A stretch of DNA of 64,000 nucleotides. Source: Thermococcus litoralis DSM 5473. Its GTDB lineage: Archaea; Methanobacteriota_B; Thermococci; Thermococcales; Thermococcaceae. Numbering within the stretch: position 1 is the first letter of the stretch; the number at the start of each line of letters is the position of its first letter. Made by a program: the position numbers and the translations under genes. The notes beneath the pieces were generated by a model. It was not told the origin of the DNA, did not search any database, and worked only from the letters and a program-made list of their open reading frames with translations. The stretch spans positions 748,658 to 812,657 of the forward strand of contig NC_022084.1 in NCBI RefSeq assembly GCF_000246985.2, read 5' to 3'. Shown here one piece after another: positions 49,799 through 61,300 of the stretch.

Positions 49799-51107
49799 GT
49801 TTGCTCATATTGCAGATGTGCATCTTGGGTTTGAGCAGTACAGACTGCCCTACAGAGCCGAGGAGTTTAGAGTAACCTTTGAGACTGCAATAAAAAAGGC
49901 AGTCGAGGAAAAAGTGGATTTTATACTTATTGCGGGAGACCTCTTCCACCGCAGCAACCCAAGCCCCCAAACAATAAAAGAAGCCATAGACATCCTTTCA
50001 ATCCCAAAAGAAGAAGGAATTCCGGTTTTTGCAATTGAGGGAAACCACGACAGAACCCAAAAGAGGATTTCCGCCTACAATCTTCTAGAATCCCTAGGAT
50101 TAATGTATGTCCTCGGTTTCAGCGAGGAGAAAAAAGAAAACACGTATCAAACCACAGAAAAAGTCAATGGAAAGCTAATCGTCAAAGGGGTCTTCGAAAA
50201 AGGGAACAAAAGCCTTGAGATCTACGGCATGAAGTTCATGAGTGCTGCGTGGTTTGAGAGAAACAAGCTAAGTGAGTACTTTAAGCCAAGTGGAGACGCT
50301 GTGCTTATGCTCCACCAGGGGATAAAGGAGATGATGGACAGTCTAAAACTGGAAACGCAGAGAGATTACTTCGAGATAACCCTCGAAGACCTGCCGGAGG
50401 GCTTTCTTTACTACGCAATGGGGCACATACACAAAAGGTGGCAAACCAACAAAGGCCTGGGTGTGGTTGCTTATCCCGGTTCATTAGAGAGGTGGGACTT
50501 CGGGGACTACGAAATGAGATACAGGTGGAACGGGAACGCTTTTATTCCTCAAACTGGAGAGGACAAGGGCTTTTTGATAGTTGAAGATTTTAAACCAAGG
50601 TTTGTGAAGCTTGACGTTAGACCCTTCTACGATGTTAAGATTAAAGCTGACGAGAGTGTTGTAAAAACGGAGCTTAAAAAGCTGAGCACAAAAATCCCGA
50701 AAGAGGCTTTTTTGAGGGTGGACATTGAGTGGGAGAGACCTTTTGACGTGTCTTTTCTCCACGAAATCTTCAAAGTTGAATACCTCCACATAAGAACGAA
50801 GTTCAAAAGGCCTTCCATAGGGAAAGGGAAAGAGACAAACCTAAAAGGGTTCTTCACCCCTCTGGAACTCAAGATACTCGAACTTGTTGGCGAGAAAGAT
50901 TTTGAAGATTTTGAAGAGGTCATAGAGCTCCTCCTAAAAGGTTCCGCTCCAGAGAAAGAAGCTACACCCAAAAAGGAAGAGAGAAAAGAAGAAGTCAAAG
51001 AGGAGATAAAAGAAGAAAAACCCAATTTAGAAGCCGAGAAGAAAATCAAGAAGATAAAAGAGCCACCAAAGAAGAAATCGGATTTATTATCTTGGCTGAA
51101 AGGGTGA
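49788..51107 (+). CDS. mre11: DNA double-strand break repair nuclease Mre11
   Basis: A 439-residue Mn-dependent nuclease subunit of the Mre11-Rad50 complex. The phosphoesterase motifs are [34 protein letters not shown] and later MGHIHKRW. A capping domain follows, and the C-terminal about 60 residues are a Lys/Glu-rich linker ending in a short Rad50-binding segment (SDLLSWLKG). The start ATG lies inside the end of herA, and rad50 begins 6 nt after its stop. Confidence 0.97.
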   Translation: MTFKFAHIADVHLGFEQYRLPYRAEEFRVTFETAIKKAVEEKVDFILIAGDLFHRSNPSPQTIKEAIDILSIPKEEGIPVFAIEGNHDRTQKRISAYNLLESLGLMYVLGFSEEKKENTYQTTEKVNGKLIVKGVFEKGNKSLEIYGMKFMSAAWFERNKLSEYFKPSGDAVLMLHQGIKEMMDSLKLETQRDYFEITLEDLPEGFLYYAMGHIHKRWQTNKGLGVVAYPGSLERWDFGDYEMRYRWNGNAFIPQTGEDKGFLIVEDFKPRFVKLDVRPFYDVKIKADESVVKTELKKLSTKIPKEAFLRVDIEWERPFDVSFLHEIFKVEYLHIRTKFKRPSIGKGKETNLKGFFTPLELKILELVGEKDFEDFEEVIELLLKGSAPEKEATPKKEERKEEVKEEIKEEKPNLEAEKKIKKIKEPPKKKSDLLSWLKG

Positions 51108-51113
51108 GAGAAA

Positions 51114-53768
51114 ATGATGATTGAAAAGATAATTGTGAGGGATTTCCGCTCACACGAGTTCACAAAGGTAACGTTTGCACCCGGGATAAATCTTATAATA
51201 GGGCAAAACGGCTCCGGAAAAAGCTCCCTTCTCGATGCGATACTTGTAGGCCTTTATTGGCCCATGAAGCCCAAGGATCTTAAAAAGGAGGATATCCTCA
51301 GGGTAAATGGGAAAAGCACTGAGATAACGATATTTTTTGAGAAAGACAATGTGAAATACCAGCTCCACAGGAACATAACCAAGGGCATAGCTTTTGTTAA
51401 GTATCAAGAAGGTCAGGGATGGCACTATGCAACTGAAGCAAGCCAGCAGTCCGTGAGGAGATGGATGGAAAAAATGATTCCCTACGATGTATTTGTGAAC
51501 GCGATATACATAAGACAGGGAGAAATTGACGCGATCTTGGAGAGCGATGAAAGCAGAGAAAAGGTCGTTAGAAAGGTTTTAGGTCTGGATAAATATGAAA
51601 ACGCCTATAACAACCTTCTTGAAGTTAGAAAAACCATAGACTCGAAAATCAGCGCAATTGAAGAATACCTCACAGCAATGAAGAACATAGACGAGATGAT
51701 AGAAGAAACTCGAAAAAGCCTAAGCGAAGCTATAAAGCAAATAAACGAGCTTACACCAAAGATTCCAAAGCTGAGGGCGGAAGCTGAAAGAATAGAAAAG
51801 AGGCTTTCTGAACTTGACGAGCTGTTGGAACAGCTTAACAAAGCGAAAGAAGAAAAGAATGAAATTGAAAAGGATCTCGAAGGAGTAAAGACAAGGATAA
51901 GCTCCTTAATCAAGTCAACAAATGAAAGGAAAGAGAAGATAAATGAACTGAAAAAGAAATTTGAAAAGCTTGAAAAAATCAAGCCTCAAGCTGAGAGATA
52001 CATGGAACTCGAAAAGTTCCAGCGGGAATACAGTGAAATAAAATCAAGGATCGAAAAAGAGCTTAAAGGCTACGAAGGAAAGCTTTCCCAAATAGAAGAA
52101 AGAGTCAAAGAGCTAGTGCAGAAGGAAGAAGAGCTAAAAGAGCTAGAAGAAAAAATAGAAGAAATAGCAGAAAGGCTTGAAACTCTAAAGCAACATGCAG
52201 AGCAGTATGAAGATGCCATGAGAATCAAGAAAACAGTGGAGGATTTAAGGAAGAGATTATCTCTCAGCGAAGAGAAAATTAAAGCCCTCAAAGACGAAAT
52301 AGAAGAGGCAAAAAGGAGAAGAGAGGAAATCCGCGAGAGACTTGAGAAAATTGGAGAAGAAAAAGGAAAGCTCAGGAGCCTCTCCGGAGAGAAAGACAAG
52401 GCAATATCAGAGCTCATGAAGGCTAAAGGAAGGTGTCCCGTTTGCGGTGCCGAGCTTACAGACGAACACAGAGAAGAACTCATTAAAAGCTACAAAATAG
52501 AGATTAAAAAATACATGGAAAGGATGAAAGAGCTAGAAAAAGAGGAGAAGGAACTTAGGGCAGAGCTCCTGGGAATTGAAAAGACTTTGAAAAAGGAAAG
52601 CACTGTAATAGCAACCGAAGAGATATTGAAACAAATAAAAGAAAATGAGGAAAAACTAGCGCAGTTTAACCTAAGAGAACTAGAAAAAGATGCCAAAGAA
52701 TACGAAAAGCTCTCGAAAGAGAAGAACCAGCTTGAGGGCAAACTTAAGAGCATCTTAGAAGAACTCAAAAAGAAGCCAGTGCTAGAAAAAACGAAGAGAA
52801 ACATAAGAGAGAAAATAGAAAACGCTAAAAAGGAGCTTCAGAAATACGATAAGAAACTCAAAGAACTCGGCTTTGAAAACGAAGAAGACCTCGGGGCAGA
52901 GCTCGAAAAGTTGAGACCCCTCTATGAAGAATACCTAGGCCTTTTAAAGGTCAAAGATGAGCTTGAGAAAGAGGAAAAACGCCTCGGCAAAGAGGAAGAA
53001 GAGCTAAAAGATTTGGAAAAGCAAAGGAAAAGGCTCGAAGAGCAGCTATCTATGTTAAAGGAGAGAATTACAGAACTCGAGAAAAAGTACAACAAAGAAG
53101 AGCACGAAAGGCTTAGAAAAGAATACATCCAGGCTAGAGAAGCCCTAACGAAGGCAGAAACCGAGCTTGAAAACCTCGAAAAAAGAAAAGAAGAGTTGAG
53201 CAAAAACCTAGAGAACCTACAGAAAGAAAGGGATAACGTCAAGAGCAAGAAAAAAGAACTGGAAGAGCTGAGGAAAGCTAAGGAAAGAGTTCAAGAACTC
53301 AGAGAAAAGGTTAGAAGGTTTAAGAACCTCCTCAAGGAGGATGCCCTTGCAAAAGTTGGTGAATATGCAAGTGAAATATTCGAAGAGCTCACTGAGGAGA
53401 AATACTCCGGAATAAGTGTGAAGGCAAAGGAAAACAAGGTTGTTCTTGGGGTTATATACGATGGAAAGGAGAGGGAGCTCTCATTCTTGAGCGGCGGTGA
53501 GAGAATAGCCCTCGGTCTGGCGTTTAGATTAGCCTTATCCCTCTACCTTGCGGGAGAGATTCCCCTCCTCATAATGGACGAGCCGACACCTTATCTCGAC
53601 GAGGAGAGGAGAAGAAGACTCGTGGACATCATGGAGCGCTATCTGAGAAAAATCCCGCAGGTAATAATAGTTTCGCACGACGAGGAGCTCAAGGATGCCG
53701 CAGATAGAGTGGTGAGAGTCAGGCTTGAAAACGGCGTTTCGAGAGTAGAAGAAGTAGAGGTGGGATGA
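51114..53768 (+). CDS. rad50: DNA double-strand break repair ATPase Rad50
   Basis: An 884-residue SMC-like ATPase. Walker A is GQNGSGKSS (residues 30-38), followed by about 700 residues of antiparallel coiled coil with the zinc hook CPVC at 441-444 near its centre. The ABC signature LSGGERIALG, Walker B LLIMDEPTPYLD and the D-loop/His switch SHDEEL complete the C-terminal lobe. It tethers DNA ends and gates Mre11. GGGTGAG precedes ATG 51114 and ATG 51117; either may be used. Its TGA is followed directly by the nurA ATG. Confidence 0.97.
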   Translation: MMIEKIIVRDFRSHEFTKVTFAPGINLIIGQNGSGKSSLLDAILVGLYWPMKPKDLKKEDILRVNGKSTEITIFFEKDNVKYQLHRNITKGIAFVKYQEGQGWHYATEASQQSVRRWMEKMIPYDVFVNAIYIRQGEIDAILESDESREKVVRKVLGLDKYENAYNNLLEVRKTIDSKISAIEEYLTAMKNIDEMIEETRKSLSEAIKQINELTPKIPKLRAEAERIEKRLSELDELLEQLNKAKEEKNEIEKDLEGVKTRISSLIKSTNERKEKINELKKKFEKLEKIKPQAERYMELEKFQREYSEIKSRIEKELKGYEGKLSQIEERVKELVQKEEELKELEEKIEEIAERLETLKQHAEQYEDAMRIKKTVEDLRKRLSLSEEKIKALKDEIEEAKRRREEIRERLEKIGEEKGKLRSLSGEKDKAISELMKAKGRCPVCGAELTDEHREELIKSYKIEIKKYMERMKELEKEEKELRAELLGIEKTLKKESTVIATEEILKQIKENEEKLAQFNLRELEKDAKEYEKLSKEKNQLEGKLKSILEELKKKPVLEKTKRNIREKIENAKKELQKYDKKLKELGFENEEDLGAELEKLRPLYEEYLGLLKVKDELEKEEKRLGKEEEELKDLEKQRKRLEEQLSMLKERITELEKKYNKEEHERLRKEYIQAREALTKAETELENLEKRKEELSKNLENLQKERDNVKSKKKELEELRKAKERVQELREKVRRFKNLLKEDALAKVGEYASEIFEELTEEKYSGISVKAKENKVVLGVIYDGKERELSFLSGGERIALGLAFRLALSLYLAGEIPLLIMDEPTPYLDEERRRRLVDIMERYLRKIPQVIIVSHDEELKDAADRVVRVRLENGVSRVEEVEVG

Positions 53769-55091
53769 ATGTACCGCCTCATTTCCAAATATCAAGCGGA
53801 TAAAATCCTCCAGATGCTCAAAGGAGAACTCAAAGAAGCTGAAGGGGCTCTAGAGGGCAAGGTGGATTGGAGACCTCTTCCCGAAAAAAAGGAGAGTAAA
53901 GTTTATGCTGTTGATGGAAGCCAGGGAAAGGCAAGGCTGAGTGGGACAATAATATATACAGTTGCATCTTTTGCCTTTGGAAACGGTAAGAGCGCTCGCC
54001 TGGTCTATACAAATGCCATGACATACAACCATGGAATCTCCGACCAGATAATAAGACTCCAAATGGAGACCCTAGAAAACAAGCTCGGAGCGTTGGTTGG
54101 GAATGAAGAACATATGATTTTGATGGACGGAACGCTCACAGGTTCATTAACAAGACCTCCCGTTTATCCCGAGAGCGTTAAGGGCATAACAACCCTTCTT
54201 GATACGTTAGAGAAAGGCAAACCAGAAGAGCTCATAAAGGACTTCATGGAGAGGCTCGATGAGCACTATCTCGACTTAGAAAAGCGCCTTGCTGAGGAAA
54301 GGGGGCTCTACAGTGGAGTTATACTCGCGGACGAGGTTATAGATGAATACTCAGAATTTTACAAAGCCATGGAAGGAGGAGAAGTTGTAAACTACGACGG
54401 TGCCCTAAAGAGGTTGAGGGATGCGCTAAAAGCCGAGATTCCCAGAAGTGAGATAATAAAAATTGCCGAAGAGCTGGATGAATATACAGAACGGAAGACA
54501 TTAACCCTTGAAGAGGCAAGAAACACCATTCATGTTGTCCTAGGCTACCTGGAGTATCTCTACTCACTAGAGAAGCTCCTCCAAAGGGAGCTAATCTACA
54601 TCGCAAAGAGCTTCTACAACAGGAAAATCACGTCAAAGCTGGGCATAGATCTCCTTGATGTGCCGTTTATCGATGCATATCTTGTCAAAACGCATGGCGA
54701 AGAACTTCCCGGTTACTGTGTAATATACGACCCGGAAAGGGCTGAAGAAAAAAAGAAAATAGCCCACCGTCTGCCGAGGATTTTGAGGAAATACTTCCCC
54801 ACTGTCCAAAGGTTCATAGAAACGGGAGTTCCCTCAGCATATATAAGAACCATGAAAGGGGGCATCATCTATCTGCTCCAATCCAACACATCAATCAACG
54901 ATGAGCTGATAGCAAAATTACTGTGGCACGAGAGCAACGGCTATATAAGACCGCTCCAGAGAGCCCATGAAGGGGTAAAAATTGAACAGAAAGCCTTCAG
55001 AGCTGAGCTTGAAGCCCTAATGAACTATTTGAAAAAGAAAGACAAAGAGCTGAGGGTTTTCATAAAATATGGAAGGTCTCCTCTCGAATGA
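53769..55091 (+). CDS. nurA: 5'-3' nuclease NurA
   Basis: A 440-residue RNase H-like nuclease that degrades 5' strands together with HerA. The NurA-family active site is seen as [14 protein letters not shown] (residues 45-58, first metal-binding Asp) and later acidic residues in [12 protein letters not shown] and the VPFIDAYL segment. Its ATG directly follows the rad50 stop (TGAATG), so expression is coupled. This completes the conserved herA-mre11-rad50-nurA order. It converges on tgtA with no gap. Confidence 0.95.
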   Translation: MYRLISKYQADKILQMLKGELKEAEGALEGKVDWRPLPEKKESKVYAVDGSQGKARLSGTIIYTVASFAFGNGKSARLVYTNAMTYNHGISDQIIRLQMETLENKLGALVGNEEHMILMDGTLTGSLTRPPVYPESVKGITTLLDTLEKGKPEELIKDFMERLDEHYLDLEKRLAEERGLYSGVILADEVIDEYSEFYKAMEGGEVVNYDGALKRLRDALKAEIPRSEIIKIAEELDEYTERKTLTLEEARNTIHVVLGYLEYLYSLEKLLQRELIYIAKSFYNRKITSKLGIDLLDVPFIDAYLVKTHGEELPGYCVIYDPERAEEKKKIAHRLPRILRKYFPTVQRFIETGVPSAYIRTMKGGIIYLLQSNTSINDELIAKLLWHESNGYIRPLQRAHEGVKIEQKAFRAELEALMNYLKKKDKELRVFIKYGRSPLE

Positions 55092-56828
55092 TTACCCAAC
55101 TCCCCTTCTAACTTTTACCGCAAGCCCCTGCTGGAATATCTTAAGTTCTTTGCCGTTTAACAGGCTTTGTCCGGTTGCCAAAAGCTCATCGTTCTTATTC
55201 ACCACAAGAACTTCGTCGTATGGCCGTATAGACTCATCTGCATCAATCACAAACTTCGCAAAGACGTTCTTTCCTCTTCTTGCAAAGGGCTCCGCGTCTT
55301 CATTAACAACAACTCTCATCCGCGGATAGGGGAGAACCTTGTGCAGTCTTCTTGCTCCTTCAATTCCAAGGGTCAAAAGACCGTCTTCCGCTCTAAAAGT
55401 TGCTATGTGCTTGCCCCTAGCTTTTATCTGTCTTGGCATTCCGGTCTTTCTTGAGAGCTCGACAAAAATATCTTTAAAAGCTTCACTCGCTCCTTCGCCA
55501 AATTGATACTCAGCAACAGCCTGAACGTAAAGCTTCGCTTCCTCCTTTGAGGGCTTCTCTATTGTGAAGTCCTCTTCCCCCTCGCTCTGGGCAAACGGGA
55601 AAGTTAAGCTCAGGTATTTGGGAATTTCGCCAAAAATGGGATGGCTGATTGTCTCCGGGAACTTCCCTTTTATCCTTTCAGCTCTTTGCTTTGCTCTCAA
55701 AACTACGGGAGTTCTCATAATCTCTTCACTAACCTTGAAAAAGGCAGAGGCTTTTGTTATCGGCTCGTTCTCCTCGAGGTAGTCCTTGTATTCAAGCAGT
55801 CTTTTGTAAGCCGCAAACATTTTTGGGTGAGACCTTGAGCGATCATCAACTAGCTGCCAGAGGGTTCCCTCTTTTATTGCCTGCTTCACTCTGTTTAGCT
55901 CCTCTCTAATAACCCACAGGTTGTGAAGGGCTAAAAGCCTCGTTCTCTCTTCCTTTGACATCTCGCGCAGCTCTTGCGGTGTATAGCGAGAACAGACAGG
56001 GCATGAGCATGGGAAATACTCAAGCTCTTCAAGCCTCTTGGTTCCTTCAGGCGTCATGTACCGGTCGTCTTTAGCGTAAAGGGCGTAGCTTGCCGAATCA
56101 AAGAGGTCAACTCCCATCGCAACTGCCAGAGCAAATACCATTGGATGCCCAGCGCCGAAGAGGTGAACAGGTCTATCCGGTCTTAGCCCAATTTTTGACG
56201 CTATTACAACATCAACCAAGTCCCTATAGCGGTAGCCCTCCATTAAAGGTACCACGGCACCAATCGGATGAATCTCAAAGTCCATTTCGCTTAATTTTCT
56301 AGCGGCATAGGTTCTCAAGTCGAGATACGTTGAGCCCTGAACGGTGGCATTCATGGGTATGCTCTTTATGCTCTCAGCCTCTTTTGCCCTTTCGAGTGTT
56401 ATCTTAAGGTCCTCTTCAGCTTTCTCCCTTGGGGCATCTGGAATTGTTGGGACGTCAAGAAACGTCCCTATGTCAACGCCTATCTTGTGCTGGAACTCTA
56501 TAATCTCTCTGTTGGTAACCTCTACTCCACCATATCTCATAAGCTGAAAGCTTCCGGAATCGACTTCCACTATGCCATCGTAATCCAAAAGTCCATGAAT
56601 GCCTTTTTCAAGTGCCTTCTCTCTAAGTTCTTCGTCTTTGTAGATTATGTAGGAGTTTGTGATTATAATGTCAAAGCCCATTTCTTTGAGCTCTTTAGGG
56701 GTCACTATGAGCTGCTTAGGGTTAACTACGGGCATGATAGCTGGAGTTTCGAGCTTTTTCCCGTTAACTTCAATTTTTCCTATTCTTCCCGCAGCATCTC
56801 GCGCTTTTATCTCAAATTTGAAGTTCAT
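55092..56828 (-). CDS. tgtA: tRNA-guanine(15) transglycosylase (archaeosine synthesis)
   Basis: A 578-residue archaeal TGT that replaces G15 of tRNA with preQ0, the first tRNA-level step toward archaeosine. The TGT barrel carries the nucleophile region EVDSGSFQLMRYGG, VDVPTIPDAPRE-like segments and the zinc site CSCPVCSRYTPQEL. C-terminal domains end in a PUA domain (about 500-578: GKHIATFRAEDGLLTLG, VFAKFVIDAD). ATG 56828 follows GGTGAGG; the frame upstream to 56837 is not used. Confidence 0.96.
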   Translation of the reverse strand: MNFKFEIKARDAAGRIGKIEVNGKKLETPAIMPVVNPKQLIVTPKELKEMGFDIIITNSYIIYKDEELREKALEKGIHGLLDYDGIVEVDSGSFQLMRYGGVEVTNREIIEFQHKIGVDIGTFLDVPTIPDAPREKAEEDLKITLERAKEAESIKSIPMNATVQGSTYLDLRTYAARKLSEMDFEIHPIGAVVPLMEGYRYRDLVDVVIASKIGLRPDRPVHLFGAGHPMVFALAVAMGVDLFDSASYALYAKDDRYMTPEGTKRLEELEYFPCSCPVCSRYTPQELREMSKEERTRLLALHNLWVIREELNRVKQAIKEGTLWQLVDDRSRSHPKMFAAYKRLLEYKDYLEENEPITKASAFFKVSEEIMRTPVVLRAKQRAERIKGKFPETISHPIFGEIPKYLSLTFPFAQSEGEEDFTIEKPSKEEAKLYVQAVAEYQFGEGASEAFKDIFVELSRKTGMPRQIKARGKHIATFRAEDGLLTLGIEGARRLHKVLPYPRMRVVVNEDAEPFARRGKNVFAKFVIDADESIRPYDEVLVVNKNDELLATGQSLLNGKELKIFQQGLAVKVRRGVG

Positions 56829-56884
56829 TTTCCTCACCGCAGAAACTTCAAGATTTAGGTTTAAAAACCTAAGGAGACTTCAGC

Positions 56885-57943
56885 TCAAATTTTCCCATTT
56901 AAATTCCCAAACAACATCCGGAGATATCCATAGATGTGGAGGAAAAGATAAAAGAGAGCCCAGAACCACAGAAATACTGGAAAGAGAAGAGCATTTAGAA
57001 GAGAACCTCCCTCAACAACCGTAGGGATAAGAAGGGTAAGCACCTCATAACTCAAGAACAGCAAGAGCAAATCAAAGTTTCCCGTTAAGAGCAGTAAAAC
57101 CGGAACTAGTATATCAAGAAGGGCAACAAAGTCACCCAAAAGAAGGAAGAAGATCTCCTTTTCTAATCCTCCTCCTAAATGCTTCAAATCGCCCAAAAAC
57201 CACCTCTTTCTCTGCCTCCAAAGTTCTGGAAGTGTCTTTGGCATTCTCGTGTAGACCCTTGCCCTTGGGGCATAGAGGATCTTCCCAAGTTTCTTGAGCT
57301 CTTTTGTTGTCGCGTAGTCCTCAACCTCACTCTCTATAAATCCCCCAATCTGCTTTAAAGCTTCTCTTCTGAAGGCTGAGAGGGGACCGGGGGCAACACT
57401 TAGGTCTCCAAGTTCCTTAGCCCGTCTAAACATGGCAATTCTAAGGTGTTCAACGTCCTGAGCCTTCTCCAAAAAAGACTCTCCCAAAACCCTCACTTGA
57501 CCACCTACTCCGACAACCTCTGGAGAGTAAAACCTCTCCACTAGAGATTTCAAAGCGTTTGGGGATAAAATAGAGTCCGCATCGGTGGTAACTATTATCT
57601 CCCCCTTTGCTTTCGAGAGTCCGAAGTTAAGAGCTCTTGCTTTCCCCTCATGGGTCTTCTTAAAAACCCTCACCCTCGGGTCTTTCAGGGAGGTAGCCTT
57701 CTCAAACGTATCATCCTCGCTACCATCATCAATCACAATAACCTCAAAATCCGGATAATCTTGGGAGAGAGCTGATTTTATAGACTCACCAATGGTCTCT
57801 CCCTCATTATAGGCAGGAATCAAGATGCTCACAAAAGGAGCCCATCTTCGAGTTTTGTATGGCTTCAGGAGACTAAGGAGATAATTGATGAAAAAATATC
57901 CATCCCAGAGAAGGACTATAGCTAGGAGTATCTCAAGCAGCAT
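56885..57943 (-). CDS. Family 2 glycosyltransferase, membrane-bound
   Basis: A 352-residue processive-type GT2 enzyme: one N-terminal membrane helix, a GT-A domain (FVSILIPAYNEGETIGESI, VIVIDDGSEDDT, the DxD motif in TTDADSIL, and the acceptor motif RQRKRW), then three or four C-terminal helices. The pattern resembles cellulose/chitin/hyaluronan synthase-like enzymes and archaeal glycan synthases; the sugar donor and product are unknown. It acts at the cytoplasmic membrane, probably in surface or lipid glycosylation. It lies alone between tgtA and a divergent small gene. Confidence 0.9.
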   Translation of the reverse strand: MLLEILLAIVLLWDGYFFINYLLSLLKPYKTRRWAPFVSILIPAYNEGETIGESIKSALSQDYPDFEVIVIDDGSEDDTFEKATSLKDPRVRVFKKTHEGKARALNFGLSKAKGEIIVTTDADSILSPNALKSLVERFYSPEVVGVGGQVRVLGESFLEKAQDVEHLRIAMFRRAKELGDLSVAPGPLSAFRREALKQIGGFIESEVEDYATTKELKKLGKILYAPRARVYTRMPKTLPELWRQRKRWFLGDLKHLGGGLEKEIFFLLLGDFVALLDILVPVLLLLTGNFDLLLLFLSYEVLTLLIPTVVEGGSLLNALLFPVFLWFWALFYLFLHIYGYLRMLFGNLNGKI

Positions 57944-58041
57944 GATCTAAACTCCACATTCTGACTTTTAACTTTTTCAATGCCCAAAGTTGGGTAGAAA
58001 GCCATAAAAGCATCTCCCCAAAAATAGAAACCGGTGATAAG

Positions 58042-58338
58042 ATGATCATCTCAAAACCGTGCACAACCATGAAAGGGGTAATAGTTCAGCCCTATTCGTG
58101 GGATAAAGAGGTTACCGTTGATTTAAAAAAGACTGCAGAGTGTCTGAAAGGAAAGGGATATCAAGTGAAAAGCGTTATCCCCAAAATGATGGCGATAGCA
58201 GTAATAGACGGCTACGAAACGAGCATATATCCCAGTGGAAAAGTAATAGTAAAAGAACTCACAGACATCGAGATGGGGAAGGAAATAGCAAAAAAGATAA
58301 TAGAATGTGCAGGGTTGTCAGAGCTTCTTGAAGATTAA
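58042..58338 (+). CDS. Small conserved protein with TBP-like half-fold, function unknown
   Basis: A 98-residue protein. The pattern [25 protein letters not shown] and the following [15 protein letters not shown] helix recall a single repeat of the TATA-binding-protein fold (strand, SGK, strand, helix), which also occurs in other small archaeal proteins. This is a shape guess and not a confirmed homology. GGTGA four bases before ATG 58042 supports the start. Its end overlaps the lonB stop by 4 nt. Confidence 0.75.
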   Translation: MIISKPCTTMKGVIVQPYSWDKEVTVDLKKTAECLKGKGYQVKSVIPKMMAIAVIDGYETSIYPSGKVIVKELTDIEMGKEIAKKIIECAGLSELLED

Positions 58339-61300
58339 GCGAGGGGCAATGCCCCCTTAATTCTTCTTATCAGGTCATCTTTCTTTTCTGAGTCCTCAAG
58401 GGCTATCTGGAGCACTTCATCAATTGTCTCAACAGGGATTATTTCGATCTTTTCAGCTTTGTCCGGGCTTAAGAAGACATCCTTCTCGTTTGCCTTTGGA
58501 ATTATAACCTGCTTTATTCCCGCTTCAATTGCCGCCTCTATTTTTGGCGTAACCCCACCAACGGGCAAAACTTCTCCCCTAACACTTAGCGAACCGGTCA
58601 TGGCAACGCTCTGCTTTACGGGAACTTCTTCAAGGGCTGAAATAACTGCCGTTGCAACGCTTATGCTTGCGCTGTCACCTTCAACACCCTCATAGGTTTG
58701 GAGGAACTGAACGTGGATGTCGTATCTGCTAATGTCCTCTCCCTTGTAACGCTTTATTATGGCTGAAACGTTTTGGACTGCTTCCTTCGCTATCTCTCCA
58801 AGCTTACCCGTTACAATTATCTTACCTTCCTCTTTGCTTGCCGCTGGAGCGACTACAGCTTCAATGGGCAACACAATACCGCTCTGCTCTCCTATCACTG
58901 CAAGGCCATTCACCCTTCCTATTTCCCCTCCCTCGCTCTTGATAACTTGATATTCCTTCTTTCTCTCTATGTACCAATCCGCCAACTGCTTTTCAAGGGG
59001 CTTGGCGAGCTGTAATGCCTTTAGTACGTGTTCTCTAGTAACGTACTTAGCACCTTCTCTAACAGCTATATCACCAGCGGCCCTTATTATACCTCCAAGG
59101 TCTCTAAGTCTCAAGGTAAGATGACCCTTTCTGCCTGCTCTCTTTTGGGCTTCTCTAACTATCTCTTCAACGGCATCCTTGGTAAAATGAGGAATCTTGC
59201 CGTCCTTCACGACCTCTTGGGCAACAAAACGTACGAGCTTTCTTCTGTTTTCAAGTGTATCGGGCATTGTGGTCCTCATATAAACTTCATAACCATACCC
59301 TCTTATTCTAGAACGCAAAGCAGGATGCATCTTATCAACTGTATCTAGGTTTCCTGCAGCAACCAGAATGAAATCACATGGCACTGGCTCTGTTCTCACC
59401 ATGGCACCACTCGAAAGCTCGCTCTGTCCCGTTATCGGGAACTTCTTCTCCTGCATGGCAGTTAGCAAGCTCTGCTGCATTTTCAAACTAAGAGTAGCTA
59501 TCTCGTCTATGAAGAGCACACCTTTATGTGCCCTGTGAATCATCCCAGGCTCAACTCTTTCGTGAGCTGGAGTGCCGAGACCACCAGAGTTCTTAACAAA
59601 TAGACCATTGGCGAGTAGATTTCCTGTCTCTGTAGTTACGTTGTAAGTAACCTCTACTTCTTCCCAGCTTTCGATAAAGTGCCTTCTCTGTCCCCTCTTA
59701 ATCTTTTCAAAACGCTCCTTAAGCTCTCCAAACCTTTCGGCAAGGCTTGATTCTGGAACCTCTGCTAGGTATTTCTCGACTTCTCTAAGGAACTTTTCTT
59801 TCTTTGCCGGGGAGAAGCTTATCGGAATGAACTCAAGGAAATTGAGTACATTGTCTACGGACTGGGACAATATAAGCCTCACCTTGTATTTACCTCTAGC
59901 TTCATCCACTCTGACTTTCGCTTTAATCCCAAAGAAGCTTAGGTACCACGCTATTTCCTCAAAGAATGGGAGCTTCTTTTCAAGCTCATCGGTAAGCTGG
60001 GCTATTTCAAGACTTCCATTGAATTTTATGCCGTCTTTGTAACGAGCAAACCTCGGTACACTACCATCGCCGCTATAGAAACCATCCATGAAGGCGAGGA
60101 AGATTGAGGGCTTAAGCTTGATCCACCACGGAAGCTCAAACTTGACTTTGGTCTTATTGCCAGCTGGTGCACCAAGTGCAACAAAGAACCTTATAATTTT
60201 CCTGTCCCATGTCCTAAAAAGAATGCTCCTCCCTCTGCTCTCGCGGTTCTCTTTAATCTCGTAATCGAAATCTCCAAAGAGCTCGCCAAGTGTTTTCACA
60301 AAAAGCTCAATGGCTTCCTTTTCGCTTGAAACAAAGCTCAGAGTATTGAGGTTTTTATCAATGCTTCCATCGCTAAAGAGAGCACCCAAAATCCTTGCTA
60401 TCTTTTCGAGTCTGCTGTCTTCACTGTTTAATGGAAGTAAGTTGAGCTTTTCAAGCTCCTCTATCATTTTGAGTGAGTTTGGCTTTGCCCCCTGAGTCCA
60501 CCAGCGAAGTGTACTCTCCTTGATACCAAGCTCCTTTGCAGCTTTCTTGTAACCATTGCCAGTTTTTTCGTGATACTCCTTCCAGCGGAGGTAGGCTTTG
60601 AGTTTTTCTTCCTCATTGTAGGTACGAGCTACATCAAACTTGTCGAGGACTGTAATGGGTATCCTTATTATTTCGTCATCCTTGGTTATCTCCCCAGCTT
60701 CTTTAAGACCTCTTGCCGTGTACACTTTGTGTTCAGATGTTAATGCAAGCCAGTAATCCTTTTCAAGGTTTACTATTTTTCTAAGCTTTTGCTTTCCTTC
60801 CCTTCTATTGACATAGAGGAGCTTTACAAATCCATCCTTTGTGAGTATTTTTACGTCCTCTCCCTGGAGATCCTTATAAACCACCCTAATCTTTCCATCC
60901 ATTCCTTCTCCAGAGGGCTCTTTGAGGGCACTATCAACGAACTCCCTAAGTTTGAACACTCTTTTCTCTTTGCCTTTTTCAATTACAATGCTTTCTTCGC
61001 CGCTAAAACATTGGAACGGGTCATGTCTAACGTCTCCAAGCAGAGCTCCAGCATGAGCTCCGGTTGCGTCAACAAATGGGGCTTTTCTTCTTCCACAGTT
61101 ATCAACTAGGAGCTTCGGCACCAAAGCTTGGTTCCTAAGCCTCATGTTTGATATAGCCATCAGTGAGACAATGAGCACGAAGACTCCAAAGAGCAAAGTT
61201 TGGGCTGAGCGGTCCATAAGAACTGCAAGCATGACTACAAAAAGCACAAAAAGCAACAGGTATGACTTTATGTTTTCTTGCTCCTTTGCCTTTTGTCTAT

